Assembly: GCA_029268285.1 (NCBI GenBank)
Contig: JAJUGG010000002.1
Span: 1 to 48,127, forward strand
From: Ectothiorhodospiraceae bacterium
GTDB taxonomy: Bacteria; Pseudomonadota; Gammaproteobacteria; Nitrococcales; AK92
DNA length: 48,127 nucleotides
Reading direction: 5' to 3'
The notes below the pieces were generated by a model, which saw only the letters and a list, made by a program, of their open reading frames with translations, made no database searches and was not told the origin of the DNA. Position 1 is the stretch's first letter; each line of letters starts with the position of its first letter. Both the position numbers and the translations under genes were made by a program. Shown in pieces: positions 1 to 8,969 of this stretch.

Positions 1-77
1 ACGACCTCGACAGCGCCTGCGCTCATGGGTAGCAGGAAGCCGGCGACGACAGCGGCGGAATAAATCTGTTTTCTCAT
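1..77 (-). CDS. Secreted protein, N-terminal fragment (cut by window edge)
   Basis: Only the first 25 codons lie in the window. They read as an export signal: a short basic start (MRKQ), a hydrophobic stretch (SAAVVAGFLLPM) and an Ala-X-Ala-like end (SAGA). The ATG is preceded by a GGGAG ribosome site at suitable spacing. A sigma-70-like promoter lies about 100 bp upstream. The mature protein is outside the window, so no function can be given. Confidence 0.6.
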   Translation of the reverse strand, partial: MRKQIYSAAVVAGFLLPMSAGAVEV

Positions 78-180
78 TGTTGCAACTCCCGATCTTATTG
101 GTTGCGGGCCAGAAATCGGCTCCATCCTTTTTGGAGTAGGCACAGTCTGGTCGTCTTTACGCGGCCTGACGGTGCTTGCG

Positions 181-209
181 TTTATAAACGACGTGTTGCG
201 GCTTTGCAA
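181..209 (-). promoter_or_regulatory. Sigma-70-like promoter for the leftmost minus-strand gene, with an overlapping inverted repeat
   Basis: Read on the minus strand, TTGCAA (209-204) and TATAAA (186-181) are separated by exactly 17 bp, close to TTGACA-N17-TATAAT. An imperfect 9-bp inverted repeat (191-199 against 206-214, one mismatch) covers the -35 element and could be an operator. The 5' leader to the ATG at 77 would be about 100 nt. The rest of the 78-376 spacer shows nothing else clear apart from the weak htpG promoter candidate. Confidence 0.4.
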
Positions 210-284
210 CATGTCTGCCGTTGTTGTGGTTAATAAGATACACCCATGAATCTACGCTGCCTTGATCTAAGACAAGTTTTCGCG

Positions 285-313
285 TTCAGAACGATTCAGT
301 AGACTTCCCCCAT
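285..313 (+). promoter_or_regulatory. Possible heat-shock (sigma-32-type) promoter of htpG
   Basis: CCCCAT at 308-313 matches the sigma-32 -10 core. The best -35 candidate, TTCAGAA at 285-291 with 16 bp spacing, is only a partial match to CTTGAAA. htpG is a classic sigma-32 gene, so the position makes sense, but the -35 match is weak. Confidence 0.25.
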
Positions 314-376
314 CGGATGCATCCAGGCAGGATGCTACCAAGCTAATCGCTGTATCGACCACTGGAGAGAACTTGA

Positions 377-2251
377 ATGACGGTGGAAACTAACAAGGAA
401 ACTCTGCAGTTCCAGGCCGAGGTGCAGCAACTCCTGCATCTCATGATTCACTCTCTTTACAGCAACCGCGATATCTTCCTGCGCGAGCTGATCTCCAACG
501 CGTCGGACGCCGCGGACAAGCTCCGGTTCGAAGCGCTCAAGGACGAGAGCCTGTATGAAAACGATGGCGAGCTGAAGATCCGCGTCAGCTACGACAAGGA
601 CGCGCGCACTATCACGGTGGCCGATAACGGCATCGGCATGAATCGGGACGATGTGGTCGAGAACCTCGGCACCATTGCGCGCTCCGGCACGCGCGCCTTC
701 ATGGAGAAACTGACCGGCGACCAGGCCAAGGATGCGCAGCTCATCGGCCAGTTCGGCGTAGGCTTCTACTCAGCTTTCGTGGTGGCCGACCGCGTGAGCG
801 TGCATTCCCGCAAGGCGGGCGAGAAGCCCGAGCTGGGCGTGTGCTGGAGCTCCGACGGTCAAGGCGGTTACACGGTGGAGTACGAAGAGCGCCCGCGGCG
901 CGGCACCGAAATCGTGCTTCATCTGCGCGAGGATGCCGAGGAGTACCTCGATGGCTATCGCCTGCGCCAGATTATTCGCACCTACTCGGATCATATTTCC
1001 CTGCCCATCGTTATGCCCACGGAGGGCGAGGGTGCCGAGGGCGAAGAGACCATCAACAGCGCTTCTGCGCTGTGGCGCCGCGCCAAGAGCGAAATTAGCG
1101 AAGAGGAATACCACGAATTCTACAAGCACGTGGCTCATGACTGGGAGGCCCCGTTGGCCTACAGTCACAACCGCGTCGAGGGCGATCAGGCCTACACTTC
1201 CTTGCTGTTCATTCCCAAGAACCCGCCTTTCGATCTTTGGGAGCGCGATGCACGTCACGGCGTTAAGCTCTACGTGAAGCGCGTGTTCATCATGGAGGAC
1301 CCGGACACGTTGATGCCGCGCTACCTGCGCTTCGTGCGCGGCGTGGTGGATTCGGACGATTTGCCGCTCAACGTTTCGCGCGAGATCCTGCAGCACAATC
1401 GCCAGGTGGACCGCATTCGTGCCGCTTCAGTCAAGCGCGTGCTGGGCCTGCTGGAAACCATGGCAGAGGAAGAGCCGGAGAAGTACGCCGATTTCTGGAG
1501 TGCCTTCGGGCGGGTCCTCAAGGAAGGCCCCGCCGAGGACTTCGCCAACCGCGAGCGCATCGCCAAGCTGCTGCGCTTTTCCTCGACCAAGGACGGCAAG
1601 GAGGAGGCGGACGTTACCCTGGCCGATTACGTCTCCCGCATGCGCGAGGGGCAGGAGAAGATTTATTACCTCACCGCGGAATCCTATAAAGCTGCGCTCA
1701 ATAGCCCGCACCTGGAGGTGTTTCGCAAGAAGGGCGTCGAAGTGCTGCTGATGTGGGATCCGGTGGACGAATGGCTGATGGCTCACCTCACCGAGTTCGA
1801 CGGTAAGCCTCTGCAATCGGTCGCCAAGGGCTCGCTGGATCTCGGCGAGTTGGAGGACGAGAAGGACAAGAAGGAGTTCGAACAGGTCGCGGAAGGCTAC
1901 AAGGGCCTGGTAGAGCGGCTGCAAAAGGCGCTGGGCGAGCAGGTGCGCGAGGTGCGGGTCAGCCACCGCTTGACGGATTCGCCCAGCTGCGTGGTGGTGG
2001 AGTCGCACGAGTTCGGTGTCAATATGCAGCACCTGCTCAAAGCGGCCGGCCATGCTGTGCCGGAGGCCAAGCCCATCCTTGAGATCAATCCAGAGCACGC
2101 TCTTATACAGCGCCTAAAGAACGAGGTAGAGGATGACTTCGACGACTGGGCGCAAGTGCTCTATGAGCAGGCGCTGCTCACGGAGGGCGCGCCGCTGGAG
2201 GATCCGGCCGGCTACGTGCGTCGTGTCAACCGCCTGCTAGGCAAGCTCTGA
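377..2251 (+). CDS. htpG: Chaperone protein HtpG (bacterial Hsp90)
   Basis: ATP-dependent Hsp90 chaperone of the cytoplasm that helps fold and remodel proteins, especially in heat stress. At 624 residues it equals the usual length. The N-terminal GHKL ATPase domain is intact: helix [14 protein letters not shown] (res. 37-50) with the Mg-binding Asn41, the DNGIGM motif (res. 83-88), and the glycine-rich lid [12 protein letters not shown]. The middle domain carries NVSREILQ, with the Arg that contacts the ATP gamma phosphate. A C-terminal dimerisation domain ends the protein. The ATG follows a GGAGAG ribosome site. Stem-loops after the stop suggest it is a single-gene unit separate from minCDE. 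Confidence 0.97.
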   Translation: MTVETNKETLQFQAEVQQLLHLMIHSLYSNRDIFLRELISNASDAADKLRFEALKDESLYENDGELKIRVSYDKDARTITVADNGIGMNRDDVVENLGTIARSGTRAFMEKLTGDQAKDAQLIGQFGVGFYSAFVVADRVSVHSRKAGEKPELGVCWSSDGQGGYTVEYEERPRRGTEIVLHLREDAEEYLDGYRLRQIIRTYSDHISLPIVMPTEGEGAEGEETINSASALWRRAKSEISEEEYHEFYKHVAHDWEAPLAYSHNRVEGDQAYTSLLFIPKNPPFDLWERDARHGVKLYVKRVFIMEDPDTLMPRYLRFVRGVVDSDDLPLNVSREILQHNRQVDRIRAASVKRVLGLLETMAEEEPEKYADFWSAFGRVLKEGPAEDFANRERIAKLLRFSSTKDGKEEADVTLADYVSRMREGQEKIYYLTAESYKAALNSPHLEVFRKKGVEVLLMWDPVDEWLMAHLTEFDGKPLQSVAKGSLDLGELEDEKDKKEFEQVAEGYKGLVERLQKALGEQVREVRVSHRLTDSPSCVVVESHEFGVNMQHLLKAAGHAVPEAKPILEINPEHALIQRLKNEVEDDFDDWAQVLYEQALLTEGAPLEDPAGYVRRVNRLLGKL

Positions 2252-2275
2252 GTCTTGCCTGCTTGAAACCTGGCA

Positions 2276-2300
2276 GCCCGTCAGGCTATAACTGGCGGGC
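2276..2300 (+). terminator. Stem-loop after htpG
   Basis: Arms GCCCGTCAG (2276-2284) and CTGGCGGGC (2292-2300) pair over 9 bp with one G-U and a 7-nt loop. A second hairpin (CCCGCC/GGCGGG) follows within about 35 bp. There is no U-run, so it may be an mRNA 3' end, a weak terminator or a processing structure. Confidence 0.35.
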
Positions 2301-2474
2301 CTGCTGTCCCCCGCCAAGGATAGAAGACGGCGGGCCCTGTTGCAGGGAAGCTCTGGTATCGCGGTGCGCAGCGCGCCACGCTTTCTTGAGTCGTGCGCGA
2401 TCAGGACGACCCTTGTGCCGGCATGACGAACCACAAACCATTGGCACAGGGCACCACACACTCGGGGGCCGGAA

Positions 2475-3173
2475 TTGTCGAATCGGAATGAAGCCGAGCA
2501 GCAGCCTTTCGAGCTGAAGGGCCGCATGCTGACCTTGTCGGTGCTGCACTTGCTCAGCAGCGACATGGACCGCCTTGCCGCACATCTGGATGCCAAGCTC
2601 GCCAGCGCCCCGGAGTTTTTCCGCGGCTTGCCGGTGCTTATCGATTTTGAAGTCATGGCCGGACAGGCCGTGGACATGGCAGCGCTTAAGGATATGCTCG
2701 TCGCTCGCAAGCTGATGCCGGTGGGCGTTCGAGGCGTCGATGAAGCGCAGCGTGCCGCGGCGGAGGAGGTCGGCCTCGGCCTGCTAGCGGGCGGCAGCCC
2801 CATCGCCCGGCGCGAGGAGCCGTCCCAGAGCACGAAACCGGCGGCCGGCGCCGCAATGATCGTGCGCCATCCGGTGCGTTCCGGGCAGCAGGTCTACGCA
2901 CGCGGCGGCGATCTGGTGGTACTCTCTTCCGTAAGCCCAGGCGCCGAGGTGCTCGCGGACGGTCACGTGCATGTCTACGGTCCGCTGCGTGGGCGGGCTT
3001 TGGCGGGTGTGCAAGGGGATACCGAGGCGCGGATTTTCTGCCAGAGCCTCAATGCCGAGCTGATCGCAATCGCCGGCAATTACCGGGTCAGCGAACATAT
3101 TCGCGAAGAAGAACGCGGGCATCCGGTACAAATATTTTTGGATGGCGACAGCCTCCGTATCGAAACACTTTAA
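2475..3173 (+). CDS. minC: Septum site-determining protein MinC
   Basis: Inhibitor of FtsZ ring assembly. With MinD it blocks division at the poles. The 232 residues include an N-terminal FtsZ-interacting domain (about 1-105), a variable Ala/Ser/Pro linker, and a C-terminal beta-helix (about 125-232) that dimerises and binds MinD, with the conserved GPLRGRALAGVQGD stretch. The start is a TTG codon placed after a GGGGGCCGGA purine-rich tract; the next in-frame ATG is inside the conserved N-terminal fold. It is first of three genes, 44 bp ahead of minD. Confidence 0.95.
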   Translation: MSNRNEAEQQPFELKGRMLTLSVLHLLSSDMDRLAAHLDAKLASAPEFFRGLPVLIDFEVMAGQAVDMAALKDMLVARKLMPVGVRGVDEAQRAAAEEVGLGLLAGGSPIARREEPSQSTKPAAGAAMIVRHPVRSGQQVYARGGDLVVLSSVSPGAEVLADGHVHVYGPLRGRALAGVQGDTEARIFCQSLNAELIAIAGNYRVSEHIREEERGHPVQIFLDGDSLRIETL

Positions 3174-3217
3174 AAAGCGCGGCGCGAGCCGTCGGCTCTT
3201 ACTTGGAGGTATAAGGC

Positions 3218-4024
3218 GTGGCAAGGATTATCGTGGTCACCTCCGGCAAGGGGGGCGTGGGTAAGACCACAACCAGTGCAGCATTCAGCACCGGCCTGGC
3301 CAAGGCCGGGCATAAAACGGTCGTTATCGACTTCGACGTCGGCCTGCGCAACCTCGACCTGATCATGGGCTGCGAGCGCCGGGTGGTGTACGACTTCGTT
3401 AACGTCATTAACGGCGAAGCGAATCTCGGGCAGACGCTGATCAAAGACAAGCGCATCGACAACCTATTCATCCTGCCGGCCTCCCAGACGCGCGACAAGG
3501 ATGCGCTGACGCTGGAAGGCGTCGGCAAGGTTCTGGAAGAGCTCAGTCAGGAGTTCGACTACATCGTCTGCGATTCGCCGGCAGGCATCGAGCGGGGCGC
3601 TCTGCTAGCGGCTTACTATGCCGACGAAGCGATCGTGGTCACCAACCCGGAGGTGTCCTCGGTGCGCGATTCCGATCGCGTGCTCGGGATACTGTCCAGC
3701 AAGACCCGCCGGGCCGAGAAAGGCGAGGAGCCGATCAAGGAGCACTTGCTGCTGACGCGCTACTCTCCGGCCCGGGTCCAGAAGGGCGAAATGCTCAGTG
3801 TCGAGGACGTGGGGGAGATTCTCGCTATCGATCTGTTGGGCGTTATCCCCGAGTCCAAGAGCGTACTGAACGCCTCCAACGCTGGCGTTCCTGTCATCCT
3901 TGACCAGCAGAGCGACGCCGGTCAGGCCTACGAGGACGCCGTTGCCCGCTTCCTGGGCGAGCAGCGTCCGCACCGCTTTTTGTCCGAAAAGAAAGGATTC
4001 CTAGGACGGTTGTTCGGGAGCTAA
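3218..4024 (+). CDS. minD: Septum site-determining protein MinD (ATPase)
   Basis: Membrane-associated ParA/MinD-family ATPase that carries MinC to the membrane and oscillates under MinE control to place the division site at mid-cell. The deviant Walker A motif SGKGGVGKTT is at residues 9-18, with the signature Lys11. The MinD hallmark DFDVGLRNLDL follows, and Walker B-like DYIVCDSPAG lies mid-protein. The last 11 residues (KKGFLGRLFGS) form the amphipathic membrane-targeting helix. The start is GTG, 7 bp after a clear GGAGGT site. It is separated from minE by 3 bp, so the two are almost surely co-translated. Confidence 0.97.
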   Translation: MARIIVVTSGKGGVGKTTTSAAFSTGLAKAGHKTVVIDFDVGLRNLDLIMGCERRVVYDFVNVINGEANLGQTLIKDKRIDNLFILPASQTRDKDALTLEGVGKVLEELSQEFDYIVCDSPAGIERGALLAAYYADEAIVVTNPEVSSVRDSDRVLGILSSKTRRAEKGEEPIKEHLLLTRYSPARVQKGEMLSVEDVGEILAIDLLGVIPESKSVLNASNAGVPVILDQQSDAGQAYEDAVARFLGEQRPHRFLSEKKGFLGRLFGS

Positions 4025-4027
4025 GAC

Positions 4028-4300
4028 ATGAATTTTCTGAATTATTTCCGCTCCCAAAAGAAATCCAGCGCCGCAGTGGCGAAGGAGCGGTTACAGATCA
4101 TCGTGGCCCACGAGCGCACCACGCGCGGCGGCCCCGAGTATCTGCCCATGCTCAAGGAAGAGTTGCTGGCGGTGATCAGTAAGTACGTCGAAGTGGACCG
4201 CGAGGCGGTTAAAATTCAGCTTGATCGCGACGGAGACTGCGAAGTGCTCGAGCTGAACGTCGTGCTGCCCGAAGTCGAGTCGCAGGCAAAACTGCGCTGA
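4028..4300 (+). CDS. minE: Cell division topological specificity factor MinE
   Basis: Activates the MinD ATPase and drives the Min oscillation that keeps division at mid-cell. The 90-residue length is normal. The N-terminal MNFLNYF forms the membrane-binding helix, KERLQIIVAHERTTR (about res. 18-32) is the MinD-contact segment, and the remainder is the topological-specificity dimer domain ending in VVLPEVE. It is the last gene of minCDE and is followed by a long hairpin. Confidence 0.96.
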   Translation: MNFLNYFRSQKKSSAAVAKERLQIIVAHERTTRGGPEYLPMLKEELLAVISKYVEVDREAVKIQLDRDGDCEVLELNVVLPEVESQAKLR

Positions 4301-4340
4301 TTCCTGCTTTTAGGACGCCTGCCTTAGCGTAGGCGTGGTG

Positions 4341-4377
4341 CTCGCTCGACGGCTCGATTGTGGAGCCGCCGAGCGAG
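4341..4377. terminator. Hairpin between convergent minE and mltD
   Basis: Two 15-nt arms (4341-4355 and 4363-4377) pair with one mismatch around a 7-nt loop. It sits in the 84-bp gap between converging genes, so it probably ends transcripts from both sides. There is no U-tract on either strand. Confidence 0.5.
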
Positions 4378-4384
4378 GTAGCGC

Positions 4385-6016
4385 TTAGATGCTGTCCTGC
4401 TGCTTGGTTACGTCAACCAACAGCGTCAGGCGTTGGCCCGGTTGCAAATAACCTTTCTCCGGCAAGCCGTTCCACTGCCGCAACTGCTTTACGCTGACCT
4501 TGAAGCGCTTAGCGATTTCGTACAGCGAGTCGCCTTTGCGGACGGTGTAATACACCCGCTGCGAGTGCGGAATGGGCAGGCTTTTGCCTTTCTGGCCCTT
4601 GGCCCAGATTACCAGGGTTTGACCGGGGCGCAGCGTGTCGCGCGGCGCCATGCCGTTCCAGCGGCTGAGCTCGTCCACGCTGACCCCGTGTGCGCGAGCG
4701 ATATCCCAGAGCGTGTCCCCGGGCTGTACCACGTGGCTGCGCTTGTCGCCGCCGCGATTGCGGTTCTGAATGGCGGCAAGACGCTGACTGACGCTCAGCA
4801 CATAGTCTTCAGCGGCCGCAGTTGCCGTGGGGACCAGCAGGTGTTGCCCGGCACGGATGATGTCGCCGCGTAGCTGGTTCGCTTCGCGGATGACTTCAGT
4901 CGTCGTGTTGTACTGCTTGGCGATGTGGCTCAGCGTCTGGCCTTGCTGCACCTTGTGGCGGTTCCACTGCACGCGCTTATGAGCGGGCAGGGCGGCGAGG
5001 GCCTCCTGGAACTCGGTAACTTTATCGATCGGAAGCACCAGCCGATGCGGTCCTTCGGGGTCCGTTGCCCAACGGTTGTAGCCGGGATTGAGGCGATAGA
5101 TATCTTCGATGGTCAGGTCGGCCAGCTCCGCGGCGAGAGCAAGATCGATCTGCGAGTCGATATCCACGACTTCCAGGTACGGTTCGTCGGGAAGGCTGCG
5201 CAGGCTCAGGCCGTAAGCCTCGGGGGCGGCGACGATATCCCGAATGGCGAGCAAGCGAGGCACGTAGCCCTCGGTCTCCCGAGGCAATTGCAGGTTCCAG
5301 AAGTCAGCGGGCTTGCCGGCAGCCTTGGCATTGCGCACCGCGCGGCCGACCGTGCCCTGGCCGGAGTTGTAGGCTGCCAATGCGAGCTGCCAGTCCTCGA
5401 AGCGGTTGTAGAGCTGCTGGAGGTAGTCCAGCGCGGCGTGGGTAGAGGCGATGACGTCGCGGCGGCCGTCATACCACCAGTTTTGCTTCAAGCCGAAGTG
5501 CAGCCCGGTGGCCGGGATGAATTGCCACAGCCCGGCGGCACGGCCCGGCGAATAGGCAAAGGGCTGAAAAGCGCTTTCGACTACGGGCAGTAGCGCGATC
5601 TCCATCGGCATGCCGCGCTTTTCGACTTCCTCGACGATGAAGTGCAAATAGGGCTCGGCCCTATCCACGACGCGATTCATGTAACTGGGCGTGCGCTCCA
5701 GAAACTGCAGCTCCGCCTGAACTCGCGGGTGGTCGCTATGCGGCAGTTGGAAACCGGCACGCATGCGCTCCCAAATATCGGCGGGGGGCGCGGGGATAGG
5801 CTCTTCCAGCAGCGCCGCCTTGCCGGCATCCGTCAGCACCTCTGCAGGTGCGGACGCGATGTCGAATGTCGAATCCGAGGTGCTGCCCTCTAAGGCGGCC
5901 GTAGAGGCGGCGCCGGCAGTATTTTGTGCTTCGTGGTTGTGGGCGACCGATGCGCAGGCACTGGCTGTTAGTACCGCGATCAAGGACAGGCTGAGGCGGT
6001 TGATATGCACCCCCAT
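4385..6016 (-). CDS. mltD: Membrane-bound lytic murein transglycosylase D-like protein with three LysM domains
   Basis: Cleaves the MurNAc-GlcNAc bond of peptidoglycan to give 1,6-anhydro products. The SLT domain (about res. 135-260) holds the catalytic Glu147 in PVVESAF, then GLWQFIPATG and LALAAYNSGQG. Three LysM cell-wall-binding modules follow at about 354-396, 428-471 and 489-532. The chosen ATG (543 residues) has an ideal ACGGAGGT site; an upstream ATG would add 20 unrelated residues. The N-terminus is an export signal ending TASA-Cys21, which suggests a lipoprotein although the residue three before the Cys is not the usual Leu. E. coli MltD usually has two LysM repeats, so this is a longer form. 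It lies downstream of gloB in the common gloB-mltD order, but is transcribed away from it here. Confidence 0.9.
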   Translation of the reverse strand: MGVHINRLSLSLIAVLTASACASVAHNHEAQNTAGAASTAALEGSTSDSTFDIASAPAEVLTDAGKAALLEEPIPAPPADIWERMRAGFQLPHSDHPRVQAELQFLERTPSYMNRVVDRAEPYLHFIVEEVEKRGMPMEIALLPVVESAFQPFAYSPGRAAGLWQFIPATGLHFGLKQNWWYDGRRDVIASTHAALDYLQQLYNRFEDWQLALAAYNSGQGTVGRAVRNAKAAGKPADFWNLQLPRETEGYVPRLLAIRDIVAAPEAYGLSLRSLPDEPYLEVVDIDSQIDLALAAELADLTIEDIYRLNPGYNRWATDPEGPHRLVLPIDKVTEFQEALAALPAHKRVQWNRHKVQQGQTLSHIAKQYNTTTEVIREANQLRGDIIRAGQHLLVPTATAAAEDYVLSVSQRLAAIQNRNRGGDKRSHVVQPGDTLWDIARAHGVSVDELSRWNGMAPRDTLRPGQTLVIWAKGQKGKSLPIPHSQRVYYTVRKGDSLYEIAKRFKVSVKQLRQWNGLPEKGYLQPGQRLTLLVDVTKQQDSI

Positions 6017-6162
6017 TACCTCCGTTATTGTTGTCGGCGTGCCGCAAGGACCCGCTGCGAAATCAGCAACGCGCATCCCCCGTAGATGCCGTCGGGAGCC
6101 GAACTTCGTTGTCGACCGGCCGGCTGTTGGCCGCGGCCGGGCATGCGAATACTTCTATGGGC

Positions 6163-6933
6163 TCAGCCGGAATCTTTCCAAGCACGAACCGCAGCGAATA
6201 CGTCGGCGGGAGAGGATAGCTTGTTCCCGGCATGGGCTGCCGCACTTTCGATCACGGTTTGAGACGCTGTTCTCAAGAAAGGATTGGTGGCCAGCTCGTC
6301 CTCGAGCAGGCTCGGCAGGGTGATTTCGTCGCGCGCGCGCAGCGCCTCGACGTGCGCCATGCGTGCGCGCAGCGCTTGGTTGTTCGGCTCGACCCGTAGC
6401 GCAAACCGCAGGTTGGCCTCGGTGTATTCGTGCGCGCAGTAGATGTGCGTGGTAGGCGGCAGCGAAGCCAGCTTGGTCAGCGAGCGATGCATCTGCTGCG
6501 GCGTGCCTTCGAACACCCGACCGCAACCGCCCGCGAACAGCGTGTCGCCGCAGAACAGCATCTCGTCGCCGAAATAGGCGATATGACCCGCGGTGTGACC
6601 GGGCACGTCGATGACTTCAAGGCTGAGCCCGAAGCTGTCGAGCTCGACGCGGTCGCCTTCTACGAGCGCATGGGTGCGCCGAGGAATGGCTTCCCCGGCT
6701 GGGCCGTAAACCGGTAATGCGCGGTCTGCGCAAAGCGCCTCGACACCACCGACGTGATCGGCGTGGTGGTGGGTGATCAGGATCGCGACTAGCTCTAGCC
6801 CGCGCTCGGCCAGTGCCGCCTCCACCGGCGCGGCATCGCCGGGATCGACCACCGCCACACGGCGCCCGTCCGGGGCCTGCAGGGCCCAAATGTAGTTGTC
6901 GCGAAACGCTCTGATAGGAAATACCGTCACCAT
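6163..6933 (-). CDS. gloB: Hydroxyacylglutathione hydrolase (glyoxalase II)
   Basis: Hydrolyses S-D-lactoylglutathione to D-lactate and glutathione, the second step of methylglyoxal detoxification. It is a metallo-beta-lactamase fold enzyme with a two-metal site: THHHADH at residues 54-60, then VPGHTAGH, GDTLFAGGCGR and the late HEYT histidine. The C-terminal helical part ends with NPFLR and a short tail, as in the family (256 residues). The chosen ATG (MVTVFPI) aligns with the usual start; the ORF could extend 12 codons upstream. No strong ribosome site is visible. It is divergent from the yafS-like methyltransferase gene. Confidence 0.94.
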   Translation of the reverse strand: MVTVFPIRAFRDNYIWALQAPDGRRVAVVDPGDAAPVEAALAERGLELVAILITHHHADHVGGVEALCADRALPVYGPAGEAIPRRTHALVEGDRVELDSFGLSLEVIDVPGHTAGHIAYFGDEMLFCGDTLFAGGCGRVFEGTPQQMHRSLTKLASLPPTTHIYCAHEYTEANLRFALRVEPNNQALRARMAHVEALRARDEITLPSLLEDELATNPFLRTASQTVIESAAAHAGNKLSSPADVFAAVRAWKDSG

Positions 6934-7031
6934 ATAAACGAATGCTACTGACTTTACGGCCGGGGTCAACGTGGAGTGCGTGAGGTCAGCGGAGTATCCT
7001 GAAGGAATCGAGGGAGAAGGATCGTATTAGC

Positions 7032-7811
7032 ATGAGAACGCTGCAGGCTTGGTTCGCCAGTCCGCTCGGCCGTATCCTCGCGCAGACCGAAAAGCGGCTG
7101 CTGGAACAGCATCTGGACCGGTTCGCCGGCTGGAACCTGCTGCAGGTGGGGGCATTTGGGAGCGACGGTGGCATCCTGAAGGCCAATACATCGCGGCAGT
7201 GGCTGCTGTCGAGCGAAGCTGCGCCGGATGCGCATTGCGTCGCCGAGCCCGAGCGCCTGCCGTTTCAGGCGGACACCATGGATCTCGTGGTCCTGGTACA
7301 TAGCCTCGAGTTCAGTGACAATCCCCATCGCGTGCTGCGCGAGGCTGAACGCGTTCTCGCACCCAACGGTCATATACTGATCCTGACCTTCAACGCGGTC
7401 AGCCTATGGGGCTTGGCCCATGTGATGCCGTGGATTAAGCGTCGTGGCGCGCCCTGGAACGGCGAGTACTTCTCGGCACGGCGCGTGCGCGATTGGTTGA
7501 CCTTGCTCGATCTGAAAGTACTGGAAGTCGATCACGGCTTCTTTCGGCCGCCGATGCAGCGGCCAGGCTTGCAGCGCCGTCTTGAGCCGATGGAGCACTG
7601 GGGGCCGAAAGTTGCCCCCTGGCTGGGTGGTGTGCAGATTACCGTGGCCCGCAAGCGCGTGGCTGGAATCACGCCGGTTCGGCGCCTCTGGCTGCGGCGT
7701 CGGCGCTTGGTCAGCGGCGGGCTGGCGCAACCCTCTTCCCGGGATTCGCTTAGCGCTTCCCGAGGAACCTGTGAGAACTCTAAGCATGCAGACTGTCGAA
7801 ATCTTTACTGA
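7032..7811 (+). CDS. Class I SAM-dependent methyltransferase, YafS-like
   Basis: Predicted S-adenosylmethionine-dependent methyltransferase of unknown substrate. The central part resembles the Methyltransf_11 fold: [12 protein letters not shown] in place of motif I, then [21 protein letters not shown] and [17 protein letters not shown]. Motif I is less glycine-rich than usual. The C-terminal 40 residues are very Arg/Ser-rich and poorly conserved in character. Its place between gloB and rnhA is the one held by yafS in E. coli relatives. The gene runs 26 bp into rnhA, which may couple their translation. Confidence 0.8.
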   Translation: MRTLQAWFASPLGRILAQTEKRLLEQHLDRFAGWNLLQVGAFGSDGGILKANTSRQWLLSSEAAPDAHCVAEPERLPFQADTMDLVVLVHSLEFSDNPHRVLREAERVLAPNGHILILTFNAVSLWGLAHVMPWIKRRGAPWNGEYFSARRVRDWLTLLDLKVLEVDHGFFRPPMQRPGLQRRLEPMEHWGPKVAPWLGGVQITVARKRVAGITPVRRLWLRRRRLVSGGLAQPSSRDSLSASRGTCENSKHADCRNLY

Positions 7812-8229
7812 CGGCGCTTGCCGCGGTAACCCGGGGCCGGGCGGCTGGGGCGCCCTGCTGCGCTACCAGGGGCAGGAAAAAAACCTTTACGGCGCCGAGG
7901 CCGAAACGACCAATAACCGCATGGAGCTGCTGGCCGCCATTCATGCGCTGGAGGCGCTGAAGCGCCCCTGTCGCGTGAAACTGACTACCGACTCGCAGTA
8001 TGTGCGCAAGGGCATTAGCGAATGGATGGCGAACTGGAAGCGCCGCGGGTGGAAAACGGCCGATAAGAAACCGGTCAAGAACGTCGACCTCTGGCAGCGC
8101 CTCGACGCCGTGGCCGCGCGCCACGAGATCGAATGGCATTGGGTAAAGGGCCATAGCGGCCATCCTGAAAACGAGCGTGCCGATGCCCTAGCCAATAAGG
8201 CCATTGACGAACTGCTGGTGAGAGCATAG
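7786..8229 (+). CDS. rnhA: Ribonuclease HI
   Basis: Endonuclease that cuts the RNA strand of RNA-DNA hybrids and clears R-loops and primers. The catalytic set is complete: Asp9 (FTDGACRG), Glu47 (MELLA), Asp69 (TTDSQYV), His123 ([10 protein letters not shown]) and Asp133 (RADALA). The basic protrusion [18 protein letters not shown] is present. At 147 residues it is close to E. coli RNase HI. The ATG at 7786 is chosen because an upstream in-frame extension would lie wholly within the preceding gene and has no homologous character. It is 8 bp before dnaQ. Confidence 0.97.
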   Translation: MQTVEIFTDGACRGNPGPGGWGALLRYQGQEKNLYGAEAETTNNRMELLAAIHALEALKRPCRVKLTTDSQYVRKGISEWMANWKRRGWKTADKKPVKNVDLWQRLDAVAARHEIEWHWVKGHSGHPENERADALANKAIDELLVRA

Positions 8230-8237
8230 GACTTACA

Positions 8238-8969
8238 ATGCGACAGATCGTACTCGATACCGAAACCACCGGCCTCGAGCCTAGCCAAGGGCACCGCATC
8301 ATCGAGATCGGCTGTGTCGAACTCGTGAATCGACGGCCGACCAACAACCACTTCCACGTCTATCTGCAGCCGGATCGCGAAGTGGATGAAGGCGCGATCG
8401 AGGTACACGGCATCACCAACGAGTTTCTCGCCGACAAGCCCCGCTTCCACGAGGTGGTGGACGAGTTTCTTGACTTCATTCGCGGCGGCGAGTTGGTCAT
8501 CCATAACGCGGCCTTCGACGTCGGCTTCATTAATCACGAGCTGAAGCTGCTGGGCGACCACTACGGCACAGTGGAAAGCATCTGCGGCGTGTGCGACACC
8601 CTGACCATGGCGCGCCGAATGCACCCGGGCCAGCGCAACACGCTGGACGCTCTCTGTAAGCGCTACGGCATCGACAACTCGCAGCGTGAACTGCACGGCG
8701 CCTTGCTCGACGCCCGCATTCTCGCCGATGTTTATCTCGCCATGACCGGCGGGCAGGTCAAGCTGTCGCTCGAGGTCGAGGAAGAGAATGCGGATACGGG
8801 CAGCTCGACCGGTACCCGGGTGCGGCGTCTTAGCGGCCAGCGCCCGCCGCTCAAGGTTGTTCGTGCCAGCGATGCCGAGCTCGAGCGACACGAGGTTTGG
8901 TTGGAGCGCCTGGATAAGGCCAACGGCGGCGCATGCCTCTGGCGCTCCCTAGAGGAGGAGAAGGCCTGA
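8238..8969 (+). CDS. dnaQ: DNA polymerase III epsilon subunit (3'-5' proofreading exonuclease)
   Basis: Removes mismatched 3' nucleotides within the replicative polymerase. DEDDh exonuclease residues are all seen: Asp7 and Glu9 (VLDTETTGL), Asp94 (HNAAFDVGF), His153 and Asp158 (HGALLDARIL). At 243 residues it matches the family. The C-terminal segment after about residue 185 would bind the alpha subunit. The stop codon overlaps the next start by one base (TGATG), so translation of the HAD gene is probably coupled. Confidence 0.96.
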   Translation: MRQIVLDTETTGLEPSQGHRIIEIGCVELVNRRPTNNHFHVYLQPDREVDEGAIEVHGITNEFLADKPRFHEVVDEFLDFIRGGELVIHNAAFDVGFINHELKLLGDHYGTVESICGVCDTLTMARRMHPGQRNTLDALCKRYGIDNSQRELHGALLDARILADVYLAMTGGQVKLSLEVEEENADTGSSTGTRVRRLSGQRPPLKVVRASDAELERHEVWLERLDKANGGACLWRSLEEEKA

